The notes under the pieces are model-generated. The model worked only from the letters and a program-made list of their open reading frames with translations. It ran no database searches and had not been told where the DNA came from. The position numbers and the translations under genes were made by a program. A stretch of 64,000 bases of DNA from Apostichopus japonicus (Eukaryota; Echinodermata; Holothuroidea; Aspidochirotida; Stichopodidae), in the NCBI RefSeq assembly GCF_037975245.1, contig NC_092581.1:6353501-6417500 (forward strand), written 5' to 3'. Shown in pieces: positions 63,641 to 64,000 of this stretch (its first letter is position 1; every line of letters begins with the position of its first letter).

Positions 63641-64000
63641 AAACCCTGATTTGCAGGGATACTCCCCAGATTTCATGTGCCATCCCTGGATTAAAAGTGT
63701 CCCATGAAATATGAGCAGATTGTATGTACCATCCCTGGAATATCCCCAGATTGTATGTACTCTATTGGGGTATCGCCATATTGTATATACCATCCTGGAG
63801 TATCACCATATTGTATATACCATCCTGGAGTATCACCATATTGTATGCACCCTCCTGAAGTATCCCTAGATTGTATGTACCCTCCTGGAGTATCCCTAGA
63901 TTGTATGTACCCTCCTGAAGTATCCCCAGATTGTATGTACCCTCCTGGAGTATCACCATATTGTATGTACCCTCCTGGAATATCCCCAGATTGTATGTAC
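63640..64000. repeat. 30-bp minisatellite running off the window
   Basis: Units read ccctcctggagtatccccag attgtatgta; about nine clear copies occur from ~63715, with degenerate ones before. On the minus strand the 30-bp unit gives an open decapeptide frame (GILQEGTYNL) from the window edge to a stop near 63760. Unit differences include both silent and amino-acid-changing sites. Confidence 0.93.

Overview
The window is AT-rich eukaryotic nuclear DNA from an animal. It has spliced genes with GT-AG introns, long intergenic stretches, TA microsatellites, several minisatellites, a decayed LINE and many short non-autonomous DNA transposons. The one large gene is a TTLL2-type tubulin polyglutamylase, a ciliary/flagellar protein. 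Repeat style and gene content suggest a marine invertebrate; an echinoderm is my best guess, but the sequence does not prove it.

Layout. 1-3.6 kb: a small membrane-anchored ORF with in-frame stops (minus strand). 3.6-6.65 kb: a broken LINE on the minus strand with endonuclease and reverse transcriptase remnants. 6.9-10.3 kb: a cluster of four tandem arrays with units of 37, 21 and 75 bp plus one degenerate array. 10.3-28 kb: mostly featureless, with two short exon-like islands (10953-11109 and 19121-19227), a 25-26 bp minisatellite, TA runs and a G-quadruplex-prone tract. 28.57-28.85 kb: a protein-kinase pseudogene fragment. 30-38.7 kb: perfect short tandem duplications and two sets of DNA transposons with recognisable 8-bp target-site duplications (TSDs). 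39.5-40.9 kb: a two-exon gene, too short per exon for routine ORF calling, for a secreted eight-cysteine knottin-like peptide. 46.26-48.0 kb: a hAT-type MITE with a second terminal-inverted-repeat (TIR) element nested inside, followed 44 bp later by an exon-like segment. 49-56.5 kb: further TIR elements, one of them inserted in a 41-43 bp minisatellite. 57.05-59.37 kb: the intact single-exon coding region of TTLL2 (771 aa) with an upstream 5'UTR splice acceptor. 59.4-64 kb: candidate 3'UTR and intergenic sequence, ending in a 30-bp minisatellite that runs off the window.

The genes show no operon-like relation to one another. The most informative structures are the knottin-like gene, the TTLL2 gene, and the nested transposons, whose TSDs let insertion order be read directly. 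No prokaryotic features, CRISPR arrays, rRNA genes or convincing tRNA genes were seen.
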